64,000 bases of DNA from Actinoplanes solisilvae (GTDB lineage: Bacteria; Actinomycetota; Actinomycetes; Mycobacteriales; Micromonosporaceae): contig NZ_RJAC01000006.1 in NCBI RefSeq assembly GCF_003999975.1, forward strand, positions 124,001 to 188,000, in the 5' to 3' direction. The translations under genes were made by a program, and so were the position numbers. Of this stretch, positions 9,490-18,534 are shown in pieces (within the stretch, counting starts at the first letter, position 1; the number at the start of each line of letters is the position of its first letter). The notes beneath the pieces were generated by a model. The model was given only the letters and a program-made list of their open reading frames with translations. It had not been told where the DNA came from and searched no databases.

Positions 9490-10736
9490 GGACCGTCGCG
9501 CGCGACTCGCTGGCCCGCAACAGCGTGCTGATCATGGCGAGCACGGTCGCCACCGCCGGGCTCGGCTACCTCTACTGGCTGCTGGCCGCCCGCGAGCTGG
9601 CCCAGCCCGCGATCGGCGCCGCCACCGCCCTCATCTCGATCGCGACCGTGGTCAGCATGGTGTCCAATCTGGGCATCGGGCACCTGTTCATCCAGCGGCT
9701 GCCCGGCACCGGCGTGGCCGCGTGGTCCCGCATCGTCAGCGCCGGCCTGCTGCTCGGCTGCGGCGCCACCACGGTCGCCTCCTTCACCGCGGCCGGCGTG
9801 CTGCCCTCGTTGGCCGCGAACTTCGCCTTCCTGCGTAGCTCGTCCGGCGTCGCCGCGCTGGTGGTCACGTCCGTCGCGCTGACCGCGTCGACCCTGCTCG
9901 ACCACGTCTTCGTCGCGCACCGGGCCAGCCACGGGATGCTCGGGCGCAACCTGGCCCTGGCCGGCGGCAAACTGGCCACCCTCGCGGTGCTCACCGGAGC
10001 CGGGTGGGGCGGAGCGGGCGTGGTGCTGCTCGCCTGGACAGTGCCGTCGGTCGCCGTCACGGCGTACACCCTGGTCTCGATGGTGCCTCGGCTGCGGCCC
10101 GGCGCGCGGTTGGGTGGGGCGGGGATCGGCGCCGAGGTGCGGCACGTGCAGGGTTCGCTGGGCGGCCACCACCTGATCAACCTCGCCCAGGCCGGTCCGA
10201 CCGCGCTGCTACCCGTGCTCGTCACCGCGCGGCTCGGGTCCGAGGCCAACGCCCACTTCTACGTGGCCTGGATGACCGCGGCGGTGCTCTTCATGGTGTC
10301 GCCCGCGGTGGCGTCGGCGTTCTATGCCGAGCGCACCAACGCGGGCTCGGCCGGCCTGCCGCGCGCCGTAGCCGTCGTGGTCGCCGTGACCGGACCCCCG
10401 GCGCTGCTGCTGTTCTTCGCCGGCGACCGCGTGCTCGGGCTCTTCAGCGCGGGCTACGCCGCCGAGGGCGAGCTGCTGCTGCGCATTCTCGTGCTCGCCG
10501 CGCTGCCCGACGCGATCACCAACCTGGCCGTCGCCCACTGGCGTTCACTCGGCCGGTTCCGCCGTTGCCTGCGCCTCAACCTGCTGATGGCCACCGTCTG
10601 CCTGACCCTGGCCTGGCTCTGGCTGCCCGGCACCGGCATTGCGGCGGCCGGGCTCGCCTGGCTGGCCGGTCAGACCGCCGGGGCCGTGGTCGTCGTCTCC
10701 CGCGTCATCCTCCGCGCCCGAAAGGCCCGTGCATGA
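9483..10736 (+). CDS. polysaccharide flippase (Wzx/MATE-MOP type)
   Basis: 417 residues from GTG 9483, which overlaps the previous stop by 7 bp. Twelve or more hydrophobic helices run through the protein; the start LRTVARDSLARNSVLIMAS and the conserved N-terminal GYLYWLLAARELAQPAIG are typical of Wzx-like O-antigen/exopolysaccharide flippases, which move lipid-linked oligosaccharides across the membrane. A longer in-frame extension was rejected because it runs through the whole preceding membrane gene. Last codons overlap the next ATG. Confidence 0.8.
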   Translation: MLRTVARDSLARNSVLIMASTVATAGLGYLYWLLAARELAQPAIGAATALISIATVVSMVSNLGIGHLFIQRLPGTGVAAWSRIVSAGLLLGCGATTVASFTAAGVLPSLAANFAFLRSSSGVAALVVTSVALTASTLLDHVFVAHRASHGMLGRNLALAGGKLATLAVLTGAGWGGAGVVLLAWTVPSVAVTAYTLVSMVPRLRPGARLGGAGIGAEVRHVQGSLGGHHLINLAQAGPTALLPVLVTARLGSEANAHFYVAWMTAAVLFMVSPAVASAFYAERTNAGSAGLPRAVAVVVAVTGPPALLLFFAGDRVLGLFSAGYAAEGELLLRILVLAALPDAITNLAVAHWRSLGRFRRCLRLNLLMATVCLTLAWLWLPGTGIAAAGLAWLAGQTAGAVVVVSRVILRARKARA

Positions 10737-11977
10737 AGATCCTTCATCTGTCCAACCTGTACGCCCCGGTGATCGGCGGGCTCGAGCGCAGCATCGCCAC
10801 CAGCAGCGAGGAGCTGGTGCGGCGCGGGCATGAGGTCACCGTGCTCACGCTGGCGACGCCGCTCGCCGCGCACGACGAGGAGATCAGGGGCGTACGGGTG
10901 AAGCGCGTACGCAGCATCGCGAACACCCTGCTGCCGGGGATGAATCAGGACGCGACCAAGCCGTTCCACCCGACCACGGCCGACCCGCTGACCACGGCGG
11001 CGATCCGGCGGGTGCTGCGGACCGGCGACTACGACGTGGTGCACAGCCACGACTGGATGATGTACAGCTACCTGCCGTTGCGGCACGGCCCCGACGGTCG
11101 CCCGCACGTGCACACGGCCCACGACTTCGGGTTCACCTGCGTCAAGAAGACGTTCACGACGGGCGGGCGCGGGTGCGGCGGGCCGCGATTGAGCCGCTGC
11201 GTGCCGTGCGCGTCCGAGCAGTACGGCCGGCCGAAGTCGGCGCTGCTGGCGACGGGGCTGCGGGTCCAGCGGCACCGGGGGATCGACGCGCTCACGGCGA
11301 TCTCGCCCGCGGTCGCCGACGGGGTCGGGCACGGCCGGGTGCCCGACGACCTGCCGATCCGCGTGATCAGCAGCCTGGTGCCGGACGGGCTCGACGCGCT
11401 GGCCCGCGCCACGCCCCGACCCGGGTGGCTGCCGGACGGGCCGTACCTGCTCTTCGTCGGGCAACTCGGGCCGCACAAGGGAATCGACGTGCTCTTCGAG
11501 GCGTACGCCCGGTTGCCCGAGCCGAAGCCCGCTCTGGTCTGCCTCGGCACCCCGCGGACCGACACGCCGCCGATCCCGCCCGGCGTCGTCGTGCGGCACA
11601 ACGTCGCGCACCACGAGGTCATGGCGGCCTGGCACGGTGCGGCGGCGGGCATCGTGCCGTCGGTGTTCGAGCCGATGGGGCAGGTCGCGGTCGAGGCGCT
11701 GCTGGCCGGGGCGCCACTGATCGCCACCGCGGCGGGCGGGCTGGCCGACATGATCCGCGACGGCGAGACCGGGCTGCAGATTCCCGTCGGCGACCCGGAC
11801 GCGCTCGCGGCCGCCATCCAGCGCCTGCTCACCGAACCCGGGCTGGCCGCGCGGCTGCGCACGGCCGGTCACCAGCGCGGGCTGGACTACACCGCCGCCC
11901 GCGTCGTCCCCCAGATCGAGGAGGTCTACCGTGCCTGCATCGCCACCGCCACCGCTTCCGCCACCGCTTCCCGCTGA
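10733..11977 (+). CDS. family 4 glycosyltransferase with Cys-rich insert
   Basis: 414 residues from ATG 10733 (overlap ATGA). Begins MKILHLSNLYAPVIGGLER, the usual GT4 start. Around residues 133-155 there is a four-Cys patch (TCVKK...GCGGP...RCVPCAS) of the kind seen in a subset of GT4 enzymes. C-terminal motifs are YLLFVGQLGPHKGIDVLFEA and the E-x7-E donor site EPMGQVAVEALLAG. Continues the polysaccharide operon; the next gene starts inside its 3' end. Confidence 0.85.
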   Translation: MKILHLSNLYAPVIGGLERSIATSSEELVRRGHEVTVLTLATPLAAHDEEIRGVRVKRVRSIANTLLPGMNQDATKPFHPTTADPLTTAAIRRVLRTGDYDVVHSHDWMMYSYLPLRHGPDGRPHVHTAHDFGFTCVKKTFTTGGRGCGGPRLSRCVPCASEQYGRPKSALLATGLRVQRHRGIDALTAISPAVADGVGHGRVPDDLPIRVISSLVPDGLDALARATPRPGWLPDGPYLLFVGQLGPHKGIDVLFEAYARLPEPKPALVCLGTPRTDTPPIPPGVVVRHNVAHHEVMAAWHGAAAGIVPSVFEPMGQVAVEALLAGAPLIATAAGGLADMIRDGETGLQIPVGDPDALAAAIQRLLTEPGLAARLRTAGHQRGLDYTAARVVPQIEEVYRACIATATASATASR

Positions 11978-13289
11978 CGGCCGCACCCGGGTCGTGGTCG
12001 TCGGCTCCGGCTGGCGATTCCTCTCCGGGATCAGCTACTACACCTGCCGGCTGAGCAACGCGCTCTCCTCGCGCTACGACGTCGGCGTGATTCTCATGCG
12101 GCAACTGCTGCCCACGCGGCTCTACCCCGGCCGCGAGCGGGTCGGTCAGCGGCTCAGTGAGCTTTCGTACGGTCCTGAGGTGCGCGTCTTCGACGGCGTC
12201 GACTGGTGGGGGGTGCCGAGCCTGATCCGCGCGGTGCGGTTTCTGCGCGCGTTCCGGCCCGAGGTGCTGGTGCTGCAGTGGTGGACGGGCACCGTGCTGC
12301 ACTCGTACCTGGTGCTCTGCTTTTTCGCACGACTGTGCGGAATCAAGGTCGTGATCGAGTTCCACGAGGTGCAGGACACGGGGGAGGCGCGGCACCGGTG
12401 GGCTTCGCTGTATTGCCGCAAACTGATCAAACCGCTGTTGCGGCGGACCGACGGCGTGGTCGTGCACTCCCGCTTCGACCGGGTCGCGCTGCGTCAGACG
12501 TACGACCTCAGAGGTGTGCCGGACGAGGTCGCGCTGCACGGGCCGTTCGACCACCACGCCGTGCCTGAGCGCGTCTCCGTGCCCGTTTCCGTGCCAGCGC
12601 CCGTGCCCGTTTCCGTGCCAGCGCCCGTCTGCGTGCCCTCCGCCCGCTCGTCTTCTGAATCGTGCCGCCTACTGTTCTTCGGGACGATCCGGCCGTACAA
12701 GGGCCTGGAAGATCTGATCGAGGCGTTCGGGAAGCTGCCGTCGCATTACACGCTCACGGTCGTGGGGGAGACGTGGGAGGGTTGGACCCTGCCGGCCTCG
12801 ATGATCGCTGATTCACCGGCCGGCTCGCGCATCACGTTCGTCAACCGCTACGTGGCCGACTCCGAGGTGGACGGGTTCTTCGCGGCGGCCGACGTGGTGG
12901 TGCTGCCCTATCGGCGCAGCTCGGCCAGCGGGCCGCTGCACATCGCGATGAGTCACGGGCTTCCGGTGGTCGTCACCGCCGTGGGCGGGCTGGTCGAGGC
13001 GGCTTCCCGCTATTCCGGTACGACCCTGGTGCCGGCCGGGTCGCCGTCGGCGCTGGCGGGGGCGATCGTGACCGCCACCGCGAACGCCGGAAGGCGGCAC
13101 ACCGACCCCTCCTCGTGGGAGCAGTCGGTGGCCGCCTTCACTCGCTTGTTCGCCCGGATGGGCGTGATCGTCGCTGAGCCCGCTCCTGAGCCCGCTCCTC
13201 GGTTCGCTACTCGGTCTGCTCCTCAGGACGCCGAGATCAGCGCGTCGTCGAACCAGACGGTGCCCTTGTTCTCGCCCGACTTGAGGTGA
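11931..13289 (+). CDS. glycosyltransferase (GT4-like) with Pro/Val repeat linker
   Basis: 452 residues. GTG 11931 lies 47 bp inside the preceding gene but has a strong GAGGAGG at 11918-11924, so it was preferred over GTG 11994. N-terminal Rossmann-like region VVVVGSGWRFLSGISYY; C-terminal donor domain with LLFFGTIRPYKGLEDLIEAF and PLHIAMSHGLPVVVTAVGG. Residues about 214-236 are a VPVSVPAP repeat joining the two domains. The C-terminus has a low-complexity AEPAPEPAP tail and its last 67 bp overlap the convergent GH5-like gene. Presumed last transferase of the polysaccharide operon. Confidence 0.8.
   Translation: MPASPPPPLPPPLPADGRTRVVVVGSGWRFLSGISYYTCRLSNALSSRYDVGVILMRQLLPTRLYPGRERVGQRLSELSYGPEVRVFDGVDWWGVPSLIRAVRFLRAFRPEVLVLQWWTGTVLHSYLVLCFFARLCGIKVVIEFHEVQDTGEARHRWASLYCRKLIKPLLRRTDGVVVHSRFDRVALRQTYDLRGVPDEVALHGPFDHHAVPERVSVPVSVPAPVPVSVPAPVCVPSARSSSESCRLLFFGTIRPYKGLEDLIEAFGKLPSHYTLTVVGETWEGWTLPASMIADSPAGSRITFVNRYVADSEVDGFFAAADVVVLPYRRSSASGPLHIAMSHGLPVVVTAVGGLVEAASRYSGTTLVPAGSPSALAGAIVTATANAGRRHTDPSSWEQSVAAFTRLFARMGVIVAEPAPEPAPRFATRSAPQDAEISASSNQTVPLFSPDLR
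12579..12626 (+). repeat. 24-bp perfect tandem duplication inside the glycosyltransferase gene
   Basis: Two identical 24-bp units, each beginning GTGCCCGTTTCCGTGCC, sit head to tail at 12579-12602 and 12603-12626. They encode two VPVSVPAP units in the linker between the two GT-B domains. Because 24 is a multiple of three, gain or loss would keep the frame and only change linker length. Confidence 0.9.
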
Positions 13290-14875
13290 ACCTGCATGCT
13301 GACCGAGCCGGCCGGGGCTACCCCGTCGACGACCAGCTTGGTCCAGCCCGTGGTGCCCACCGGCAGCCACGTCGAGGACGCGCCGCCCAGCCACTTGTCG
13401 TTGGCGTCGAACCAGCTCAGCGCGATCTGGGTGGTGCCGGTGGCGGCGTTGCCCCGGGCCCACACCTCGCCGTGCCACTTCTGGCCCGACTTGACCGGCG
13501 CGATCGGGGCGACCCGGTAGGACGGCGAACCGGCGGAGGTCTTACCGGTGTTGGTCATGCTGACCGACCACTTGCCGGTGCGCGCCATGCTCTGCGTCTT
13601 GACGGCCAGGCCGAGCTCGGGCAGGTAGGCCCGCCACGGGGTCAGGCCGACGGTCGACTCGAAGCTGGGGTCCATCAGTGAGGCCGGCAGGGCGGTGCCG
13701 GTCCAGCCCGCCTTGACGACCGCGGCGGCCGGCTTGGCGCTGCCGTCGACCCGGTAGAGGCCGTAGCTGTACTGCGCCGGGATGCGGGAGACGGCGGACG
13801 ACGGGATCGCGCCCTGGACGAAGTCGTTGAGCGTCCACGGCGCCACCGACTGCACGCCGGCCGCCTTCGCGCCCTCGAACACGCGGGCCAGGAACGCGGC
13901 CTGCTCACCCTCGGTGTTCTGCAGCGTGTTGAGGCCGACCTCGCCGATCACCAGCGGGGCCGGGGCGACGGTGGCCTGCGCGTTCTTGATCACGGCGAGC
14001 GCGCGCTCGGAGTTGCCGTAGTAGTGGAAGTCGTAGTAGTCGAGCGGGCTGGCGGTCAGCGCAGCCTTGATCTTGGCCATGCCGGGGGCGCCGCTCTGAC
14101 CGTCGACCGAGAAGGTCAGCGGCATCGTCGGGAACGCCGAACGCATAGCCGGGACCATCTTCTTGGCCCAGCCGACGGCGGCGGCGTCGCTCGGGTTGAA
14201 CTCGTTTTGCAGCTCGACCGAGAGGACGCGCTTGTCGTCCTTGTAACGCTTGAGGATCGTGGTGGCCCACGAGGTGCTGTTGGCGACCTCGCCGTAACCG
14301 TTCCACCAGTCGAAGAGGGTGAACTTGACGGTCATGCCGCGGGCGGCGGCCGTGTCGACGAACGTGGCGAGACGGTCCTGGTAGCCGTTCCACGGCCGGG
14401 GCCAGCCGAACGTGGACGGGAAGATGATGATCCGGACGTTGTCGGCGCCGAGGGCGTCGGCCTTGGCCAGGTCGGCGTCGATCTTGGCCGGGTCCCAGTT
14501 CGTCCACATCTTCGACCAGCCGGCGCCGGACGGGTAGTAGTTGAGCGACTTGGCGGTCTTCACCCCGGCGAGGCGCGAGGCGAGGGTGGGGACGGTCGTG
14601 GTCGTGGCGGCGACCTTGGCCGTGGTGCCGGTGGTGGTCTTGGCGGTCGTGGTGGCCTTGGCGGTGACGGCCTTCTTGGCGGCGGCGGCTTTGGCCGCGG
14701 CGGCCTGGGCGGCCTTCGCCTTGGCCGCCTTCGCGGCAGCCGTCTTGGCGGCGGTCTTGGCGGCGGCGGTCTTGACGGCGGGCTTTGCCGGGGCGGCGGT
14801 GGCGGCTCCCGGAAGGGCGAGACCCAGGAGCAGCGACGAGGCCAGGACGGCGGCGAAGCGGCGAGGGGAGATCAC
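13223..14875 (-). CDS. secreted glycoside hydrolase (GH5/cellulase-like) with Ala/Lys linker and C-terminal beta-sandwich module
   Basis: 550 residues from GTG 14875 (AAGGG about 9 nt upstream), which places a signal peptide at the very start (RRFAAVLASSLLLGLALPGAATA). Residues about 30-95 are a linker of Ala, Lys and Thr. The catalytic domain (about 110-395) has the clan A pattern: acid/base E225 in VELQNEFNP and nucleophile E312 in VIGEVGL. The last 130 residues (DPSFESTVGLTPWRAYL to the end) look like a CBM4/9-type jelly roll. It faces the polysaccharide operon and its 3' end overlaps it by 67 bp. Substrate not decidable; beta-glucan or mannan possible. Confidence 0.8.
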   Translation of the reverse strand: MISPRRFAAVLASSLLLGLALPGAATAAPAKPAVKTAAAKTAAKTAAAKAAKAKAAQAAAAKAAAAKKAVTAKATTTAKTTTGTTAKVAATTTTVPTLASRLAGVKTAKSLNYYPSGAGWSKMWTNWDPAKIDADLAKADALGADNVRIIIFPSTFGWPRPWNGYQDRLATFVDTAAARGMTVKFTLFDWWNGYGEVANSTSWATTILKRYKDDKRVLSVELQNEFNPSDAAAVGWAKKMVPAMRSAFPTMPLTFSVDGQSGAPGMAKIKAALTASPLDYYDFHYYGNSERALAVIKNAQATVAPAPLVIGEVGLNTLQNTEGEQAAFLARVFEGAKAAGVQSVAPWTLNDFVQGAIPSSAVSRIPAQYSYGLYRVDGSAKPAAAVVKAGWTGTALPASLMDPSFESTVGLTPWRAYLPELGLAVKTQSMARTGKWSVSMTNTGKTSAGSPSYRVAPIAPVKSGQKWHGEVWARGNAATGTTQIALSWFDANDKWLGGASSTWLPVGTTGWTKLVVDGVAPAGSVSMQVHLKSGENKGTVWFDDALISAS

Positions 14876-14998
14876 GTGGGTGTGCCCTTCGTTAGGTGTA
14901 CGGAACGGGTTCGGGAGCGACCCCTCCAATCGGTCGGATGGTTTCCTGGTATCGGAATCGCTGATTGCATTGCCGTTGCCGCTGGGTGCGGGCATGGT

Positions 14999-15040
14999 GC
15001 AGCGGCCGGGCACCCTGATCGGTGCCCGGCCGCTGCTTTT
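14999..15040. terminator. hairpin between the GH5-like gene and the cob operon
   Basis: A perfect 16-bp inverted repeat (GCAGCGGCCGGGCACC at 14999-15014, partner 15021-15036, 6-nt loop) is followed on the plus strand by TTTT. It lies just beyond the cobIJ stop at 15048, where minus-strand transcription of the cob operon would end; on that strand the U-run is missing. Confidence 0.7.
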
Positions 15041-15047
15041 CGTTCGG

Positions 15048-16637
15048 CTACCCGGCCGGGTAGTGCCGCGGGGTGTAGACGAAGGTCTCGCCGTCGCCGC
15101 GCAGGACCGCGCGGGTCTGCGACGAGCCGATGATCAGCAGGCAGCGCATGTCGACCGTCGCCGGGTCGAGCTCGGCGAGCGTGGTGACCCGTACGGCCTC
15201 GGCAGGCCCGCCGACGTCGCGGCCCACGACCACCGGGGCGTCACCGTCGCGGTGCTGGAGCAGCAGCTCCTTGGCGCTGACAAGCTGCTCGCGCCGGGTC
15301 TTCGAGGCCGGGTTGTAGATCGCGATCACCAGGTCGGCGCTCGCCGCGGCGGCCAGCCGGCCCGCGATCACGTCCCACGGCTTGAGCCGGTCGGAGAGCG
15401 AGATGACGCAGAAGTCATGCCCGAGCGGCGCGCCCGCCCGGCTGGCCACGGCCTGCGCGGCGGTGAGCCCGGGGACGACCCGCACGGGGACGTCCTTCCA
15501 CTGCGGGTCCTCGCTGACCTCGAGAACGGCCGCGGCCATCGCGAACACCCCCGGATCGCCCGACGAGACCACGGCGACGCGTCGCCCGCGCTTGGCCAGA
15601 TCGAGGGCGAACGCGGCCCGCTCGGCCTCGACCCGGTTGTCGGACGGGTGCTTCCGCTGGTGCGATCCGGTAGCAACCCGCTCGAGGTAGGGCACGTACC
15701 CGATCAGATCGTCGGCCTGAGCCAGCGCGGCCCGTGCCTCCGGCGTCAGCCACAACGGATCCCCGGGCCCCAGCCCGACGACGGTGACGCTGCCCCTGTT
15801 GGGTTCGCGGCTTTCGGGCCCGCGGGCGGAACCTTCGCGCCCATCCGCCCCGCCCTGCTCGCCGTCGGTGGCGGACTCCCTTTCACCCTCCACGAACGCG
15901 GTCGCGGCCGGGCTCGGCAGGAGGGCCAGCGAGAAGTAGGGGACCGACTCGGGGTCGACGTCCGCGAGCGGCGACTGCCGTTCGCGGTCGGTGGTGGCGC
16001 GCTCGACGTACCAGGCGTCGTCGAGGCGGCCCGACTTGGCGAGGGCCTCTTTGACGCCGTCGAAGGTGCGGCCGAGCTTCATGACGGCGGCCGAGTCGGT
16101 GGCGGCCAGGCGGGCGGCCAGTTCGGCGGGCGGCAGCGTGCCGGGGAGCACGGTCAGCACCTCGTCGCGCTCCATCAGCGGCCGGCCCAGTACGGCCGAC
16201 GCGGCGCTGACCGACGTGACGCCGGGGACGACCGTGGTGTCGTACCGGTGGGCCAGCCTTTTGTGCATGTGCATGTAGGAGCCGTAGAAGAACGGGTCGC
16301 CCTCGGCCAGCACCACCACGTCACGGCCGGCGTCGAGGTGGGCCGCGAGCCGTGCTGCCGCCTCGGCGTAGAACTCGTCGATCGCGCCCTGGTAGCCGCC
16401 CGGGTGATCAGTGTCCTCGGTGGTCACCGGGTAGATCAGGGGTTCCTCGATCTGTCCCTCGCGCAGGAGCCCGGCCGCGATCGCCCGTGCGTTGCTGCGT
16501 CCGTGCCGGGCCGCGTGATAGGCCACCACGCCGGCCGACTCGATGAGCCGCGCGGCCTTCAGCGTGATCAACTCGGGGTCGCCCGGACCGACGCCGACCC
16601 CGTAGAGCTTGCCGGTGGTGCTGGGGTTGTCGGTCAC
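15048..16637 (-). CDS. cobIJ: fused precorrin-2 C20-methyltransferase / precorrin-3B C17-methyltransferase
   Basis: 529 residues containing two SAM-dependent corrin methyltransferase domains. The CobI half (about 10-245) starts LYGVGVGPGDPELITLKAA; the CobJ half (about 277-520) starts VTVVGLGPGDPLWLTPEA and has the YNPASKTRREQ segment of that family. A charged Gly/Glu/Arg linker (about 248-276) joins them. CobI methylates C20 of precorrin-2 and CobJ methylates C17 with ring contraction of precorrin-3B. GTG start lies 1 bp after the cobH stop, so the two are coupled. CobI-CobJ fusions are known in actinomycetes. Confidence 0.93.
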   Translation of the reverse strand: MTDNPSTTGKLYGVGVGPGDPELITLKAARLIESAGVVAYHAARHGRSNARAIAAGLLREGQIEEPLIYPVTTEDTDHPGGYQGAIDEFYAEAAARLAAHLDAGRDVVVLAEGDPFFYGSYMHMHKRLAHRYDTTVVPGVTSVSAASAVLGRPLMERDEVLTVLPGTLPPAELAARLAATDSAAVMKLGRTFDGVKEALAKSGRLDDAWYVERATTDRERQSPLADVDPESVPYFSLALLPSPAATAFVEGERESATDGEQGGADGREGSARGPESREPNRGSVTVVGLGPGDPLWLTPEARAALAQADDLIGYVPYLERVATGSHQRKHPSDNRVEAERAAFALDLAKRGRRVAVVSSGDPGVFAMAAAVLEVSEDPQWKDVPVRVVPGLTAAQAVASRAGAPLGHDFCVISLSDRLKPWDVIAGRLAAAASADLVIAIYNPASKTRREQLVSAKELLLQHRDGDAPVVVGRDVGGPAEAVRVTTLAELDPATVDMRCLLIIGSSQTRAVLRGDGETFVYTPRHYPAG

Positions 16638-16638
16638 T

Positions 16639-17256
16639 TCACTCCGCCTCGGAGGCCAGGGCGTTGACGGCCGCCGCGGTGATGGCGCTGCCGCCGCGGC
16701 GGCCCCGGACGATCAGGTGTTCCAGGTCGGTGGCGGCGAGCGCGTCCTTCGACTCGGCCGCACCGATGAAGCCGACCGGGATCCCCAGAATGGCCGCCGG
16801 GCGCGGGGCACCGGCCTCGATCATCTCGAGCAGGCGGAAGAGCGCGGTCGGGGCGTTGCCGATCGCGACCACGGAGCCTTCGAGGCGGTCGAGCCACAGG
16901 TCGAGGGCGGCCGCGCTGCGGGTGGTGCCCAGCTTTTCGGCCAGTTCGGGCACGCTGGGGTCGCGCAGGGTGCAGACGACCTCGTTGCCGGCCGGGAGGC
17001 GCTTGCGGGTGATGCCGGAGGCGACCATCTCGGCGTCGCACAGGACCGGGGCGCCCGAGAGCAGAGCCTTGCGAGCCACGACGGCGACCTGCGAGCTGTA
17101 GCCCAGATCGCGCACCAGATCGACCATGCCGCAGGCGTGAATCATGCGCACGGCGACCCGGGCGACCTCGGCGGGCAGGCCGCTCAGATCGGCCTCGGCC
17201 CTGATCGTGGCGAAGGAACGCCGATAGATCTCAGCGCCGTCCTTCTCGTAATCCAT
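16639..17256 (-). CDS. cobH: precorrin-8X methylmutase
   Basis: 205 residues, full length for CobH/CbiC. Recognisable segments are the N-terminal AEIYRRSFATIRAEA, RMIHACGMVDLV with the catalytic His, GAPVLCDAEMVASGI, and VGFIGAAESKDAL near the C-terminus. It moves the C11 methyl to C12 to give hydrogenobyrinate. ATG overlaps the cobG stop by one base (TGATG) and is preceded by AGGAGG. Middle gene of the cobG-cobH-cobIJ operon. Confidence 0.95.
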   Translation of the reverse strand: MDYEKDGAEIYRRSFATIRAEADLSGLPAEVARVAVRMIHACGMVDLVRDLGYSSQVAVVARKALLSGAPVLCDAEMVASGITRKRLPAGNEVVCTLRDPSVPELAEKLGTTRSAAALDLWLDRLEGSVVAIGNAPTALFRLLEMIEAGAPRPAAILGIPVGFIGAAESKDALAATDLEHLIVRGRRGGSAITAAAVNALASEAE

Positions 17257-18425
17257 CAGTTCCTCCTAGCGGCGGCGACCGCGTGGGCCGTGTCGCCGGT
17301 GAATGTCTCCCCGCCCGGCTGCCGGGTCACGGCATAGCCGGCGGGGGTGGCCTCGACCCGCACGTGCGGGCCGGGCGGGCTGCCGCAGCCGCGCGCGCAG
17401 CCGATCCAGTGCACCGGCAGCCCGTCCGACCAGGCGCTGGTGTCATCGGCATCGGCGCGCACATCGGCCAGAGATTTCGCACAACCGGGTCGCCCCGCAC
17501 ACGCGGTGACCCCGGCCCAGCGCGACGTGGCGTCGACCGGCAGTCCCGCCTCAGCCAGCGCCCGCGCCCACTGCCGGGCGTCCTCGTGGGTAAGATCGGG
17601 CACCACGACCCCGCGCCACGTCGTGAAGACCAGGCGGCGAGCTGTCGTCAGCAGCTGAAGCGCCTTCCCGCCGAGCCGCCCCAGTGGCACCAGGGCTCCC
17701 ACCGCCACCAGCCCGTCCGGCTGCGGCAGCAGGCCGATCATCGATGTTTCGTCCTCGACGGCGGCGGACGACGGCGCACTCATGAGCGACGGGCCCAGTT
17801 CGGCGGCGACCCGATTCGGGCCGTCGGGGAGTTCGTGGAGGCGCCAGGCTTTCGATGCGGTGCGGGCTCGTTCGGTCAGGAAGGCGTGGGCGGCGGCCAG
17901 CAGGGCTTCGACGACGCGGTTGGCTGGGATGCGCAGGCCCGTGTCGTGGGCGGCCAGGTGCAGGGTGAACGCGTCTCCGTCGGGGACGGCGGCCACGTCG
18001 GCGGTCAGCGGGACTTTGCCCACGGCGAAGAGGAAGCGGCCGGGGAGGGCGGCCAGGGCCGGGTCGGCGCAGAGGGCGCGGTCGAGGCCGGCGACCAACC
18101 CGCGGAGCGTGGCGTCGGCCAACGGCGGGGCGGCGATGTTGCGTACGGTCTCGTGGGTCTCGGACGGCAGCAGGCCCGCGGCGTGCAGGTGGGCCGCCAG
18201 CACGGTCGGGTCTGCCTCTCGTAGCGCTCTGATCTGCACGTTCGCACGCGAGGTCAGCTCGAGGTGGCCGTCGCCGTAGGTCGCGGCCAACGATGCCAGG
18301 ACGGCCAGGCGCTCGCCGGTCAGCAGCCCGCCGGGCAGGCGCACGCGGGCGAGCGGACCGTCGGCCGCGGCATGCAGGCGCAGCGCGCCGGGGCACGCGT
18401 CGACGTCGGACTGGCGGGCAGGCAC
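17256..18425 (-). CDS. cobG: precorrin-3B synthase
   Basis: 389 residues of the nitrite/sulfite reductase-like fold: GHLELTSRANVQIRAL at the N-terminal repeat and the iron-sulfur/siroheme Cys motifs TACAGRPGCAKSL and IGCARGCGSPPGPH at the C-terminus. CobG uses O2 to convert precorrin-3A to precorrin-3B, so it marks the aerobic pathway. The GTG start is 7 nt after a TAGTAT -10 element (18433-18438 on this strand), which implies a leaderless mRNA and therefore no riboswitch ahead of this operon. Confidence 0.92.
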   Translation of the reverse strand: MPARQSDVDACPGALRLHAAADGPLARVRLPGGLLTGERLAVLASLAATYGDGHLELTSRANVQIRALREADPTVLAAHLHAAGLLPSETHETVRNIAAPPLADATLRGLVAGLDRALCADPALAALPGRFLFAVGKVPLTADVAAVPDGDAFTLHLAAHDTGLRIPANRVVEALLAAAHAFLTERARTASKAWRLHELPDGPNRVAAELGPSLMSAPSSAAVEDETSMIGLLPQPDGLVAVGALVPLGRLGGKALQLLTTARRLVFTTWRGVVVPDLTHEDARQWARALAEAGLPVDATSRWAGVTACAGRPGCAKSLADVRADADDTSAWSDGLPVHWIGCARGCGSPPGPHVRVEATPAGYAVTRQPGGETFTGDTAHAVAAARRN

Positions 18426-18534
18426 GGCCCGGATACTACGTTCGACCCCCGACAGATCCGCATCCTCGGGTCGGGATCGTCACACCGCGCGACCCGCCTT
18501 GACGGCGTCCACGGGCACCCGGAAGGGTGGAGGG

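Noticed and set aside
14541..16667. Plus-strand frame of about 700 codons across cobIJ
   Set aside because: Antisense to cobIJ and the GH5-like gene, no ribosome site or domain.
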